From: Salinibacter sp. 10B
GTDB taxonomy: Bacteria > Bacteroidota > Rhodothermia > Rhodothermales > Salinibacteraceae
Length of the DNA: 64,000 nucleotides
Assembly: GCF_002954405.1 (NCBI RefSeq)
Contig: NZ_MQWC01000004.1
Span: forward strand, 996,990 to 1,060,989
Direction of reading: 5' to 3'
The notes under the pieces are model-generated. The model did no database searches. It saw only the letters and a list, made by a program, of their open reading frames with translations, and was not told where the DNA came from. The position numbers were made by a program, and so were the translations under genes. Shown one piece after another: positions 23,341 to 33,032 of this stretch. Positions within the stretch are counted from its first letter, which is position 1. Each line of letters begins with the position of its first letter.

Positions 23341-26300
23341 ATGGCCAACTGGGACCAACACATTCGAACCTGCCTGACCAACCCCTGGGCTTTCGAAGAG
23401 GACCCGGACTTTCGGGATCATCTGCGGTCGAGCATGCACATCACCCTTCGCTGGTTCAGCACAATCGGGATCCTGCTCTCTACGGTGTACCTGCTGGTGC
23501 TATCGGCACTGCAAGTGCCCCTGACGGACGTGAGCATCGCCTCTCTTCCGCTCGAAACGGCCCTTCGGATGGGCAACGGCCTGCTGGCCACTGCCTTCTG
23601 CATCATCGGCATCATGGCGGCCCGGTCGGGGTGCTCCCTCTGGGAGGGACGAGTACTGATTACGGTCATGGTAGCGGTGGTGAGCATAGGCGGACTTCCA
23701 CATGGCCTTCTGACGGGGGCGCTCAATACCGATCGCTTCACGCTTCTCTACCTGGTCGCGGTACTGGCCGTCCCCCTCCAAGGATGGCAAACCTTGTCCC
23801 TGGGCATCGGCCTTCTGCTCATTATCGCAGCAGGGGGACAATTCGGGCCCCAACTTTTCTTAGGCACGCCGTCCCCACTACCGATTCTGGGGCCGTTGCT
23901 CCAGATGGGCGCCTTTACGCTTCTGCTGACCGGGGGCACCGTCCTGTTCCTCGCCTATCGCTACGATCAATTCCAGGCGCGCCGGAGCACGCGACAGGCC
24001 CTGCAGACGAGCCGCACCCTCTTGCACCGCACCGAGGAGATGGCGAAGGTCGGCGGATGGGAATTCGACGTGACCAGCGGACGGATGTCGTGGACCGAGG
24101 AGCTGTACCGAATCCACGCCGTCCCCCTGCGCTACGAGCCCGACCTCTCCTCGTCTATCGATTTCTATGCGCCGGAAGCCCAGCCGGTGTTTCGCTCGGC
24201 GCTTCACCGCTGCCTGGAGGAGGGACAGTCCTTTCAACTGGAACTCCCCTTCGACACCGCCCATGGCTCGCGCCGGTGGGTGCGCACCCGAGGCGAGGCG
24301 CACGTTGAAGACGGGGTAACCACCCGTGTAACGGGAATTGTTCACGACATCACCGACCGGAAAGAAATGGAACGGGAGCTGCAAGATAGTGAGCAGCGGC
24401 TCCGGCGGGCTCAGCGCATTGCCCACCTTGGCAACTGGGAGCGCGATCTCGAAACCGGTACCTTGCTGTTGTCCGATGAACTGCGTCGCATCTTCGGCTG
24501 GGAAGCAGACGCGGAGATCACCTACGACACGTTCCTCGCGTCCGTCCACCCGGACGACCGGGATGCAGTTCGACATGCCCGAGCCGACGCGCTGGACGGC
24601 ACCGCTCCCCTCAACGTCGAGTATCGAATTCAGCGTGCTGACGACGCAGAGCGGGTCGTGCACGAACGCGGCGAAGTACACCGCAAAGACGGCCACCCCG
24701 TCCGCCTATCGGGAACAGTGCTCGACATTACCGACCGAAAAGAGATGGAGCGGGAAGTGCGCCAGAGCCGCATGGCGCTCGCAGAGGCCCAAAAGATTGC
24801 ACAAACCGGCCACTTGACCATCAATCTCGTCGCAAACACGGTCCAACTCACCGAGGCCTCCGGCCGGTTGCTGGGCCTCGACCCGGACGTGGACCACGAG
24901 GTCAACGATCTGCTTCACCTCGTCCACCGAGAAGACCGAGATCAGGTACGGCACGCATTCGCCCGTATGCATCACGAGCCTGTCCACGAGCTTGAGTACC
25001 GGATCTCGCCCAACAATGCCAACACCGTACGCTGGATTCGGGAACGGGGCCGCCCCCTGAAGGACGAGACAGGAGATACCGAGCAGATCTTTGGCGTCCT
25101 CACCGACGTGACCGAACTGAAGGAGCGGGCGCACGAACGGGAGGAACGGGAATTGAAAATCGAAGCCCTCTACGCGGCAACCGGCCGCCTCATCAAAGCC
25201 ACGAGCCGAAGTGAGGTCGCAGCCCTCATTGAAGAGCTCGTGCTCAACACTTTTCAGTATCCCTTCACCAGCGTGCAGCTTCGAGATGACGACCAGTTGC
25301 TGCCCGTTCGAATCTCTCCTCAGATGCGGGAACTGGTCCCCGAACGCCCGTCTCACCACGTGGGGGAAGAAACAATCGCTGCTCGTGCGTATCGTTCGGG
25401 CAATACTCTCGTGATCGAGGACCTGGACGACGAGCAGGTGGCCTTCGACAGTGGCCCGCTCCGAACCTGGGCCTGCATCCCGCTCGGAAGTCGCGGCCTC
25501 CTCTCCATTGGAAGCCCCCAAGTGGGCGGCATCGACGAATTCGACCTGCGTCTCGTGGAAATTCTGGCCAGCAACGCGGCCGTGGTTCTCGACCGCATCG
25601 AGCGCGAGCAAGAGCTGGTACAGGCCAAGGAGACTGCCGAGGAAGCCAGCGAACTGAAGTCGGCCTTCCTCGCCAACATGAGTCATGAAATTCGCACGCC
25701 CCTCACGTCCATCATTGGTTTTGCCGAGGCCATCGGCGAGCAGCACACAGATGCGCCGTCGCCGGACGGCGACGGACAGGACCCGACGCAGTTTGCCTCC
25801 CTCATCGAAAAAAGTGGGCGACGCCTCCTCGAAACCCTCAACTCCGTCCTCGACTTTTCTCAGCTGGAAGCGGGCTCAATGCACCTGCGGCCGGCCCAGA
25901 TCAACCTCCTCCCGGAAATCCGAGAAACCGTTGACCTCTTCCAACCACGAGCTCGCGAAACGAGCATCGATCTCACCATGGACCTGCCCGATGCGCCCGT
26001 GACTGCCTACGCCGATGCCGAAGCTATACGGCGCGTACTCCGGAACCTCATCAGCAACGCCGTCAAGTTTACCGACTCGGGCGATGCTGTGACCGTGCGT
26101 GCCCAAACCACATCGGACTGGGCGCACATTGAGGTGGAGGATACCGGCATTGGCATCGATCCGGCATTCGTCCCTCACCTGTTCGACGCCTTCGAGCAGG
26201 AATCATCGGGAAATAAACGAACACACGAAGGCAGCGGACTGGGCCTGGCCGTGGCGAAGCGACTCGTGAATCTGATGCACGGCACGATCGACGTGGACAC

Positions 26301-26406
26301 CACGAAGGGAGAGGGCACTCGCTTTACGGTACGGCTCCCGTCCGACCCACCTGCAACAGCCAAGGGCCCCTCGTCGACGGCCCCTTCCTCTCCTGCGGCT
26401 GACTGA
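23341..26406 (+). CDS. Multi-PAS sensor histidine kinase
   Basis: About 1021 residues from ATG 23341; an in-frame GTG at 23329 is also possible. Five or six membrane helices span residues 35-205, then three PAS/PAC units (each with WEFDV, WERDLE or LTINL openings and DITDRKEMER-type exits), a GAF-like domain near 620-760, a HisKA domain with the phospho-acceptor in NMSHEIRTPLTSIIGF, and a HATPase with NLISNAVKF, EDTGIGID and GSGLGLAVAKRL. There is no receiver domain and no response regulator nearby, so its output partner is elsewhere. It is convergent with the next gene. Confidence 0.9.
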   Translation: MANWDQHIRTCLTNPWAFEEDPDFRDHLRSSMHITLRWFSTIGILLSTVYLLVLSALQVPLTDVSIASLPLETALRMGNGLLATAFCIIGIMAARSGCSLWEGRVLITVMVAVVSIGGLPHGLLTGALNTDRFTLLYLVAVLAVPLQGWQTLSLGIGLLLIIAAGGQFGPQLFLGTPSPLPILGPLLQMGAFTLLLTGGTVLFLAYRYDQFQARRSTRQALQTSRTLLHRTEEMAKVGGWEFDVTSGRMSWTEELYRIHAVPLRYEPDLSSSIDFYAPEAQPVFRSALHRCLEEGQSFQLELPFDTAHGSRRWVRTRGEAHVEDGVTTRVTGIVHDITDRKEMERELQDSEQRLRRAQRIAHLGNWERDLETGTLLLSDELRRIFGWEADAEITYDTFLASVHPDDRDAVRHARADALDGTAPLNVEYRIQRADDAERVVHERGEVHRKDGHPVRLSGTVLDITDRKEMEREVRQSRMALAEAQKIAQTGHLTINLVANTVQLTEASGRLLGLDPDVDHEVNDLLHLVHREDRDQVRHAFARMHHEPVHELEYRISPNNANTVRWIRERGRPLKDETGDTEQIFGVLTDVTELKERAHEREERELKIEALYAATGRLIKATSRSEVAALIEELVLNTFQYPFTSVQLRDDDQLLPVRISPQMRELVPERPSHHVGEETIAARAYRSGNTLVIEDLDDEQVAFDSGPLRTWACIPLGSRGLLSIGSPQVGGIDEFDLRLVEILASNAAVVLDRIEREQELVQAKETAEEASELKSAFLANMSHEIRTPLTSIIGFAEAIGEQHTDAPSPDGDGQDPTQFASLIEKSGRRLLETLNSVLDFSQLEAGSMHLRPAQINLLPEIRETVDLFQPRARETSIDLTMDLPDAPVTAYADAEAIRRVLRNLISNAVKFTDSGDAVTVRAQTTSDWAHIEVEDTGIGIDPAFVPHLFDAFEQESSGNKRTHEGSGLGLAVAKRLVNLMHGTIDVDTTKGEGTRFTVRLPSDPPATAKGPSSTAPSSPAAD

Positions 26407-26419
26407 GCGCCGTTCGTGG

Positions 26420-27901
26420 TCAGATAATGTCGTCTGGCCCGTGCTTTAGGACCGGACCGTCGTAGCCAAAAAGGGTCTGCAGCACCTTCGTAAATGCGGG
26501 CGACTGCTTCTGCACGAACCACTGATCGGCCACGCGCCGCACGCCTTCGCCCCAGGCTGGATACGGATGGATCGTGTCGCCGATGTTGCGAAGCGTGACG
26601 CCATTTCGCATTGCCAAGGTGAACGAGGTAATGAGCTCGCCCGCCCGTGCGCCGAGGACGCTCGCTCCCAATATTTTTCCAGTGAGGGATTTGGCGTGTA
26701 CCTTGATCAGGCCGGTGGTTTCGCCCTCCGTCACCGCACGGTCGAGCTTGCTGTACGGAAAGCGATACGTCTCGTATGACGTGCCGTCCCCGTCGAGCTG
26801 GCGCGCCGTTGCTCCTACGTGCGCCAGCTCAGGATCGGTGTACGTCACCCACGGCACATGCTTGGCGTCAATTGTGCTCGGCATCTTGAGCAGAGCATTC
26901 GTCACGGCAATTTTCGCCATATGGTTGCTCATGTGGGTAAACTGGTAGCGTCCCGTGACGTCGCCCACGGCAAAGATATGTCCCTGACTCGTACGACATC
27001 GGTCATCCACGCTGATGCCCTGTCGGGTATATTCGACCCCCGCCGCTTCCAAATTTAGGCCGTCCACGTTCGCCGAGCGCCCCGTGGCCAACAGCAAGGC
27101 ATCCGCCTCCACCGTAGTCGACTTTTGCCCCGCCGCCGTGACGGCAACCCCACCGTTCACCGGTGCCACCTGCTCTACGGGCCCGCCAAGCACGTATCGA
27201 ACCCCCTCCTCCTCCAAATGCTCGCGTAGCCGTTCCGTCAGCTCTGGGTCGTCGTTCGGAAGAATGCGCGCCTCCATGTCCAACACTGTCACGTCCGTGC
27301 CGAGGCGCGTGAAGGCCTGCGCCATTTCGGTGCCGATAGGACCGGCGCCCACAATGGCCAATCGGTCCGGCTGCTCGGAAAAGGTCCCCGGCTCAAAAAG
27401 CGTCTCAGTCGTCAGGGCATCGACCTCTTCCAGTCCCTCAATCGGAGGGACAAGCGGACGTGCCCCGGTTGCTACGATGATGTATCGCCCTGTAATTTGC
27501 TCGGTCGTTCCGTCGTCCCGGTGCACCGCCACCGTGTGGGAATCGATGAAATGGGCCGCCCCCTCATGCACGTCAATGTCCATCTCCTCAAAAATCTCGG
27601 GACGGTCGGCATCGTGATATACCTCAGCCCGTACGGAGCGCACGTGCTCCATCACGCCCGAAAAGTCAATCTCGATTTCCTGGTCCGTGAGGCCGTACGT
27701 ACTGGCCGTCCGGGCCTGCTGGGCGACCTTGGCCGCTTTCAACAAGGTCTTGCTGGGCACACACCCCGTCCACGTGCAATCGCCGCCGAGGGCATCGCGC
27801 TCAACCAGAGCGGTCTTGGCGCCGAAGTTGGTCGCAATGCCGGCAGCAGAGAGCCCACCGGCCCCCCCACCAATCACGAGTACGTCGTAGTCGGGAGACA
27901 T
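26420..27901 (-). CDS. Class I pyridine nucleotide-disulfide oxidoreductase (mercuric reductase/Lpd-like)
   Basis: 493 residues. FAD-binding VIGGGAGGLSAA at residues 8-19 and the redox-active pair in GGDCTWTGCVPSKTLL (Cys-X4-Cys). The NAD(P)H-binding motif is IVGAGPIGTEMAQAF, and a second FAD motif is IFAVGDV. The C-terminal IHPYPAWGEG supplies the His-Glu pair in place of the usual HAHPTLSE of dihydrolipoamide dehydrogenase. No N-terminal heavy-metal domain or C-terminal Cys pair is present, so a true MerA is unlikely. The substrate is unknown. Confidence 0.85.
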   Translation of the reverse strand: MSPDYDVLVIGGGAGGLSAAGIATNFGAKTALVERDALGGDCTWTGCVPSKTLLKAAKVAQQARTASTYGLTDQEIEIDFSGVMEHVRSVRAEVYHDADRPEIFEEMDIDVHEGAAHFIDSHTVAVHRDDGTTEQITGRYIIVATGARPLVPPIEGLEEVDALTTETLFEPGTFSEQPDRLAIVGAGPIGTEMAQAFTRLGTDVTVLDMEARILPNDDPELTERLREHLEEEGVRYVLGGPVEQVAPVNGGVAVTAAGQKSTTVEADALLLATGRSANVDGLNLEAAGVEYTRQGISVDDRCRTSQGHIFAVGDVTGRYQFTHMSNHMAKIAVTNALLKMPSTIDAKHVPWVTYTDPELAHVGATARQLDGDGTSYETYRFPYSKLDRAVTEGETTGLIKVHAKSLTGKILGASVLGARAGELITSFTLAMRNGVTLRNIGDTIHPYPAWGEGVRRVADQWFVQKQSPAFTKVLQTLFGYDGPVLKHGPDDII

Positions 27902-28037
27902 GAGACTGCAGAAGCGTTGTGAAAACGAAGGATAAGCGCCCCGAAGCCCTCCGAGGAAGGGGTTGAGTACGTCTCCCCTCCGGACTCGACGTTACGCCCC
28001 GTGCCCGTCCGGGGTACGAAATATAGAGAATTCCTCG

Positions 28038-28643
28038 TCACGGGACCACCCAACCTCCCTCAAATGCGTCCGCTTCTGCATCGAACTGAAACTGCGCGCG
28101 GTAGTGCCCTTCGGGATGGAGATGAAGCCAGTCGATTCCGTCGATTATCGTTCGCACCACCGCAAAGTTCGGGCGTCCGTCTGCCACATCCTCACGAGTG
28201 ACGGGATCGGTTTTTACGGCCGCGTCGCGCCCATCCCTTGGGGCCTCCAGGGGGGTCCCAGGGGCGCGCTCCCGAGCATAAAGGTTAAGGGATTCCGGAG
28301 ACTGCTCCTGCCACATCTCATCCGCAACCGCATCATCGAAATGAAGCGAAGCCGTCCCCGAAAGCCGAATTTGCTCTCGGGTCTCCGGAGTCCAGCCGAG
28401 CCACGTGATCTTCTCCTCAGCACGAATGTCGGCCACCTTCTGCGACTGCCGATCCGTATGAAACGCCAGTACTCGCTCGTCGGGATCAGCGTCTCGCAGA
28501 ATCACAGTGCGGAGCTGCGGCCGCCCGTCGGTGCTGGTACCGAAGGACAGTGCCCGCAGCGGATGCCCGGGCTCCGTCGCGGCCGCCGTCAACCGGTCCC
28601 ACACGCGACGACGAATGGTCGCGAGGTCGGTAAATCGTTGCAT
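28038..28643 (-). CDS. Pyridoxamine 5'-phosphate oxidase-like FMN-binding protein
   Basis: 201 residues from the ATG at 28643 (MQRFTDLATIRRRVW). It has the split-barrel pattern of PNPOx-like proteins: HPLRALSFGTS, LRTVILRDADPDERVLAFHTDRQSQK and LSGTASLHFDD. The C-terminus IDWLHLHPEGHYRAQF resembles PdxH-like ends. True PdxH assignment is not secure because several FMN-binding subfamilies share this layout. It is 94 bases after the fumarylacetoacetate hydrolase family gene on the same strand, probably one transcript. Confidence 0.75.
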   Translation of the reverse strand: MQRFTDLATIRRRVWDRLTAAATEPGHPLRALSFGTSTDGRPQLRTVILRDADPDERVLAFHTDRQSQKVADIRAEEKITWLGWTPETREQIRLSGTASLHFDDAVADEMWQEQSPESLNLYARERAPGTPLEAPRDGRDAAVKTDPVTREDVADGRPNFAVVRTIIDGIDWLHLHPEGHYRAQFQFDAEADAFEGGWVVP

Positions 28644-28737
28644 CAGTACTGAAGTCGATCCGGTGAAGTTGCTGAACGAAGGCCGCCGGCTCGCTCCCCT
28701 CGACGCTGCATCCCTACCATAAGGAGAGGGCTTCTGA

Positions 28738-29391
28738 CTATCGCTGGACCCGGACGCGAAGGGGATCACAGCCTGAGGCCGAAGCCTCCAACACATCACC
28801 CTCCTCAACCGGCCCCACACCCGAGGGGGTTCCGGTGTAGAGAAGATCGCCGGGCTCCAGGGTGAAAATCTGGGAACAGTACTGCACGAGCTCTGCAACC
28901 GAGAAGATCATGTGCTCGGTTGAGGCCTCCTGGCGAATCTCGTCGTTGACGCGAAGCTGGAGCGTGAGTGCCTGCGGGGTATCGATTGAGGAGGCTGCAA
29001 CAATCGGCCCGAGGGGAGCAAACGTATCAAACCCCTTCGCTACCGACCAGGGATGGCGCTGCTCTTTCGCCGTATTCTGCAGGTCTCGGGCCGTCATATC
29101 GAGACCCACCGCATATCCTGCAACGTGATCGAGCGCCTTCGCCTGCGGAATGTTGCGTCCTTTGCGCCCGATCACGGCGACCATCTCCACTTCGTGATGA
29201 ACGTCCTGCGACTGCGGCGGGAGGCGCACCGTATCGCCGGTGCGAATGACGGCGGTCGAGGGTTTCAGAAACACCATGGGGGCGTCCGGCACCTCGCGCT
29301 CCATCTCGGCGGCATGGTCGGCATAGTTGCGTCCAATGCACAGGAGCTTGCCGATAGACACGGTACGATCGTCGGGAAGGGTGATCTTCAT
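28738..29391 (-). CDS. Fumarylacetoacetate hydrolase family protein (acylpyruvase-like)
   Basis: 217 residues, the size of the FAHD1/YcgM group of acylpyruvate hydrolases or oxaloacetate decarboxylases. Signature segments are LLCIGRNYADHAAEM, metal-binding HHEVEMVAVIG, GYAVGLDMTARDLQ, AKGFDTFAPLGP and LLYTGTPSGVGP. It is divergent from rplU. The exact substrate cannot be told from sequence. Confidence 0.87.
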   Translation of the reverse strand: MKITLPDDRTVSIGKLLCIGRNYADHAAEMEREVPDAPMVFLKPSTAVIRTGDTVRLPPQSQDVHHEVEMVAVIGRKGRNIPQAKALDHVAGYAVGLDMTARDLQNTAKEQRHPWSVAKGFDTFAPLGPIVAASSIDTPQALTLQLRVNDEIRQEASTEHMIFSVAELVQYCSQIFTLEPGDLLYTGTPSGVGPVEEGDVLEASASGCDPLRVRVQR

Positions 29392-29523
29392 GCGAAACAG
29401 AAGTCCGTCTGTGTGAAGTGTTGGAACGAGTATGCGGGCGGCACGTGCCTGTGAGTCGAAACGGGCTAAAATCAGTCACTCTCGCGTCGGTATCCAACCC
29501 GGCGCTCCAAAGCAGAGACACCC

Positions 29524-30144
29524 ATGTACGCGATAGTTGACGTTAAAGACAAGCAGTTTAAAGTCCGAGAGGACGACACCCTCTACGTCCCCTACCACTC
29601 GGACGCCGACGTGGACCAGCGGCTCACGCTCGACCGCGTCCTCTTGCTCTCCAACGAGGACGGCGACGTGACGCTGGGGACGCCAACGGTAGACGACGCA
29701 ACGGTTACGGCCCGCGTGGTTGATCACGTAAAGGGCGACAAAGTAATCGTGTTTAAGAAGAAACGGCGCAAGCGATACCGCGTTAAACGAGGTCACCGTC
29801 AGCAGTATACGCAGATTCAGATTGAATCGCTGAACGCTGACGGAGAGGCACCGCCCCCGGCCGACGACGTGGGCACGGACGATGAGGCGGAGACAACCTC
29901 GAAAGACGACGCAACGGCGGCCGACGAGTCGACCGAAGAAGCCACAGACGAACCGTCGGCAGACACGGATGCGTCTTCCGATGACGCTGACGCGGAGTCG
30001 TCCTCTTCCGACGAGGAGACCTCCTCTTCGGAGACCGATGCCGACCCTTCGGACGACGCCGATGAGGAAGCCGATGCGGACACGGATGACGCCTCCTCTG
30101 ATGACGACGAGGACAGTCCGTTCGATAAGGAGACGTCGTTCTAA
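29524..30144 (+). CDS. rplU: Ribosomal protein bL21 with long acidic C-terminal tail
   Basis: 206 residues. Residues 1-102 are a normal bL21 ([49 protein letters not shown]). Residues 108-206 are nearly pure Asp, Glu, Ser, Thr and Ala, roughly doubling the protein. The tail is in frame, ends with FDKETSF and is followed by rpmA after 92 bases. Halophile adaptation or an added interaction surface are possible explanations. Part of the usual rplU-rpmA operon. Confidence 0.95.
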   Translation: MYAIVDVKDKQFKVREDDTLYVPYHSDADVDQRLTLDRVLLLSNEDGDVTLGTPTVDDATVTARVVDHVKGDKVIVFKKKRRKRYRVKRGHRQQYTQIQIESLNADGEAPPPADDVGTDDEAETTSKDDATAADESTEEATDEPSADTDASSDDADAESSSSDEETSSSETDADPSDDADEEADADTDDASSDDDEDSPFDKETSF

Positions 30145-30236
30145 CGAGCGTCCTGTCGGGCCTCTGGGCGATCATGCCCCGATCCCTGTTGAGTTTTCCA
30201 CGCATATTTCCCGCTCATAATCCCTGCGAGGTCGTT

Positions 30237-30494
30237 ATGGCACACAAGAAAGCAATGGGGTCGACCCAGAACGGTCGCGACTCCAACCCGAAATATCTCG
30301 GCGTGAAGGCCTACGGCGGCGAGTTTGTAAACGCCGGCAACATCATCGTGCGGCAGCGTGGCACGAAGTTTCATCCCGGCCACAACGTGAGTCGCGGCGG
30401 CGACGACACGCTCTTCGCCAAGGCGGAGGGCACGGTTCAGTTTAAGCGCAGTGGCGACCGGAAGTACGTACACGTGGTGCCGGAAGAGGCATAA
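30237..30494 (+). CDS. rpmA: Ribosomal protein bL27
   Basis: 85 residues from the ATG at 30237, with the hallmark [15 protein letters not shown] opening, [24 protein letters not shown] and [10 protein letters not shown]. The N-terminal tail begins directly with MAHKK, so no propeptide cleavage site is present. It is located in the peptidyl-transferase region of the large subunit. It follows rplU and ends before a strong terminator. Confidence 0.96.
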   Translation: MAHKKAMGSTQNGRDSNPKYLGVKAYGGEFVNAGNIIVRQRGTKFHPGHNVSRGGDDTLFAKAEGTVQFKRSGDRKYVHVVPEEA

Positions 30495-30520
30495 CGCCAT
30501 CCTACTTCTCCTTTTCGCAA

Positions 30521-30555
30521 AGCTCCTGTCGCCCCTGGGCGAGAGGAGCTTTTTG
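30521..30555 (+). terminator. Rho-independent terminator after rplU-rpmA
   Basis: A GC-rich hairpin in which AGCTCC and TCGCCC pair with GGGCGA and GGAGCT around a very short loop, followed immediately by TTTTT. It lies 27 bases after the rpmA stop. Confidence 0.85.
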
Positions 30556-30587
30556 CGTTTGCCCCCTCTTTACGTCATTCGCTTCTC

Positions 30588-31829
30588 ATGGAGGACTTCT
30601 CGCCCCACACTCGGTTTCGCTTCCCCGACGAGCCCGATGCCATCGAGCTCCGGGCCTTCACGCACGGCCTTCAGCCGGCCACGGTCCCGTCTATGATGGA
30701 GCACTTTACGGAGGACTGGCGACGCTTCGGGGTCGATGCCTGGAACAAGGTCCCGAATCACTGGGCCCCCGACAGCGACGACACGGTTGGCTGGTGGACC
30801 CTCCCGACCTATCTCGGCGACGAGTTTATTGCCCCTCTCCTTGGGGCCCCTCACGGATCGTGCATTCTGCAGCCTCACGTGCACTGGACGGTTCAGTGCC
30901 TCCTTTCGGCCCCTGAAGTGCGCGATCGCGGCGCCGAAATCCTTCTCCCGGACACGGCCTTTCCCTCCGTCCTCCACAGCGTGCAGCAGTGGGACGACCT
31001 TCAGTCGTTTCGTCCGCAGATTGTCCCGTCGACGGAAGAGAACCGCGTCCACCGGGAGGCGCTCCTCAACGCGATTGGCCCCAACACGGCGATGGTGGCC
31101 CTAAGCCACGTTGGCTTCACGACCGGGGCCCGTCTGCCCACCTCCTTCCTACAACGCGTGGCCGAGCGAGCGCATGCCCATGACGCCCTCGTTCTTCTCG
31201 ACGGCTACCATGCGGCCGGGTCGATGCCGGTGGACGTGACGGCTCTGGGGTGCGACCTGTACGTCGGTGGACTACTGAAGGAAGGATGTGGCTCGTCCGG
31301 CAACACCTTCCTGTATATCCGGAACGGGCTTGAGCTCACCCCTCGCCTCACCGGCTGGTTCGGAGACGCTGCTCCGTTCGAATTTCGACAGTCGCCGGAG
31401 CCGCACCCGGACGTGCGGCGCCGATTTCTCGGGGGCACGACGGCCGTGGCGCCAATGTATCACGCCGTCGAAGGCGTTCGGATTCTGCTGGATCTCGGCC
31501 TCGACACGGTGCGGGCCCACTCGCTTCGGCTAACCGATCTCGCCATTGAACGAGTCGATAGTGCCGATCTATCGCTCCGATCGCCCCGCCGCCCGGCAGC
31601 CCGCAGCGCCATGATTCTTCTAGAGGTGCCCGACGCCCACAAGCTCACGGCCCACCTCAAAGCACAACACATCTACACCGACAGCCGGCAGAACGAGGTG
31701 GTGCGCATGGCCCCCTTCCTCTGGAATACCGAAGCGGACGTCCATACCACCTTCGATCACATAGAGGGCGCCTTGGCCTCCGGGGCCTATCGGCACACGT
31801 CCGTGTCGACCTCTGGTCCCGTAACCTAA
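30588..31829 (+). CDS. Kynureninase-like aminotransferase class V fold PLP enzyme
   Basis: 413 residues. The fold-type I PLP landmarks are VALSHVGFTTGARLP, LLDGYHAAGSMPVDV with the pyridine-interacting Asp at 205, and DLYVGGLLKEGCGSSGNT with the likely Schiff-base Lys at 231. The order and spacing match kynureninase-like proteins rather than cysteine desulfurases. The substrate is uncertain: no other tryptophan-catabolism gene is seen nearby. It overlaps the convergent peptidase gene by four bases. Confidence 0.7.
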   Translation: MEDFSPHTRFRFPDEPDAIELRAFTHGLQPATVPSMMEHFTEDWRRFGVDAWNKVPNHWAPDSDDTVGWWTLPTYLGDEFIAPLLGAPHGSCILQPHVHWTVQCLLSAPEVRDRGAEILLPDTAFPSVLHSVQQWDDLQSFRPQIVPSTEENRVHREALLNAIGPNTAMVALSHVGFTTGARLPTSFLQRVAERAHAHDALVLLDGYHAAGSMPVDVTALGCDLYVGGLLKEGCGSSGNTFLYIRNGLELTPRLTGWFGDAAPFEFRQSPEPHPDVRRRFLGGTTAVAPMYHAVEGVRILLDLGLDTVRAHSLRLTDLAIERVDSADLSLRSPRRPAARSAMILLEVPDAHKLTAHLKAQHIYTDSRQNEVVRMAPFLWNTEADVHTTFDHIEGALASGAYRHTSVSTSGPVT

Positions 31830-32746
31830 GCCTTCTCCATCCCTTCTCCCTCCGTCGGAGCTGACGCCGGCGAGGGCGTGCGTCTCCCTGTACGAGGATC
31901 GAGGTGAAAGAAGGCCACCAGGGCCGCAAACAGTTCCGCGTGGTGATCCGCCATTCGATCCGGCTGCTCAAAGAACGTCTCGACGGCTACGGCGAAAAAC
32001 TCGGACGGAGCCTCTGCCGCATACGGTCGCAGGATGGACTGCCCGTTCCGCACCCGACGCATCTCGCGCCGCATCAGCGTTTGCCAGTCTCCTGCCGAGG
32101 CCGGTGCCACCAGTGAGGGGACGCCGTCCGCCCCCTCATTGTCGAAATCAAAGAGGTGTGCCAGCTCGTGAAGCACCACATTGTCGGCGTCGGCGGCATC
32201 GGCCCAGCTGTCCCTCACCGCCGGGGCAGTCAAAATGATGGGCCCCTGCTGGTGCGCCATGCCGTCGTAGGCCGCGTCGGCGCTGTCGTAGTAGGCATCA
32301 TTGAAGCGACGCGGATAAAACAGGACCGAGCGGCTCCCGGGCAGCTCCCAGTCGGGACGCCCGTGCAGGAGCACGGCGCCGGCCGCCGCTACACTCAGCC
32401 GGAGATCGTCGGTCACCGTCACGCCCTGTACGCCTTCGAACGAATACTCGTCCATCAGGAACTGTACGTCGCGCTCGAAGCGAGTGCGGGCCGCTGGGGC
32501 GAGCTGGGGGTACAACGGCACGTGCGTGCGGAGCCAGGCTTGTGCCTCTGTGGGAAGCGACGTGCGCGCCAATCGCCAGCGGCGGAGTGGCTGCCGGAGC
32601 CCAACGGCCAGAATGATGGCCCCGGGAACGAGTCCCAAAAAACCAAGTTCGAGACGAATCTGTGCTCCAATGACCGCCACCGCCCCGCCGACGACAATAG
32701 CGAGGAGACTTGTGGTAAGAAGTGAGGATCGACGGACAATGCGCAT
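31826..32746 (-). CDS. MtfA-like (M90) zinc metallopeptidase
   Basis: 306 residues from the ATG at 32746; the frame stays open farther upstream, but that part overlaps the ppiD leader. Two membrane helices span residues 8-50. The HELAH zinc motif is at 193-197, followed by LFDFDNEGADG, and EFFAVAVETFF later provides the third zinc-ligand region. MtfA in E. coli interacts with the Mlc regulator and is cytosolic; the membrane anchor here is a difference typical of longer homologues. Role unknown. Confidence 0.82.
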   Translation of the reverse strand: MRIVRRSSLLTTSLLAIVVGGAVAVIGAQIRLELGFLGLVPGAIILAVGLRQPLRRWRLARTSLPTEAQAWLRTHVPLYPQLAPAARTRFERDVQFLMDEYSFEGVQGVTVTDDLRLSVAAAGAVLLHGRPDWELPGSRSVLFYPRRFNDAYYDSADAAYDGMAHQQGPIILTAPAVRDSWADAADADNVVLHELAHLFDFDNEGADGVPSLVAPASAGDWQTLMRREMRRVRNGQSILRPYAAEAPSEFFAVAVETFFEQPDRMADHHAELFAALVAFFHLDPRTGRRTPSPASAPTEGEGMEKA

Positions 32747-33032
32747 GAAACCCCGAAACCCGTGGAGAAGACGGTTCAGTGCGGCCAGCGACACCGCTCT
32801 TTTGAGAACGACCGCCCCCCTCCAGATGTGCCGTTCTGCCTCCTGTCGAGCCAAACAGCGATGCACACTGACAGTGCCTCCCCCGAAAGCACACGCTAAC
32901 AGGCAATTCAGTGGTCCAGGCCGCTCCCTCCCGAACAATTGTCCTTCCTCAAAAGTACGGTAGGAAGGTTTGCCAACGGGCCGACCTCTCGGCCGCAGCG
33001 CGTGTCTCTTCAACGAAAACCATCTTGGATCT

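Noticed and set aside
26420-27901. Mercuric reductase merA
   Set aside because: No N-terminal metal-binding domain and no C-terminal vicinal cysteines; only the generic disulfide oxidoreductase core is present.
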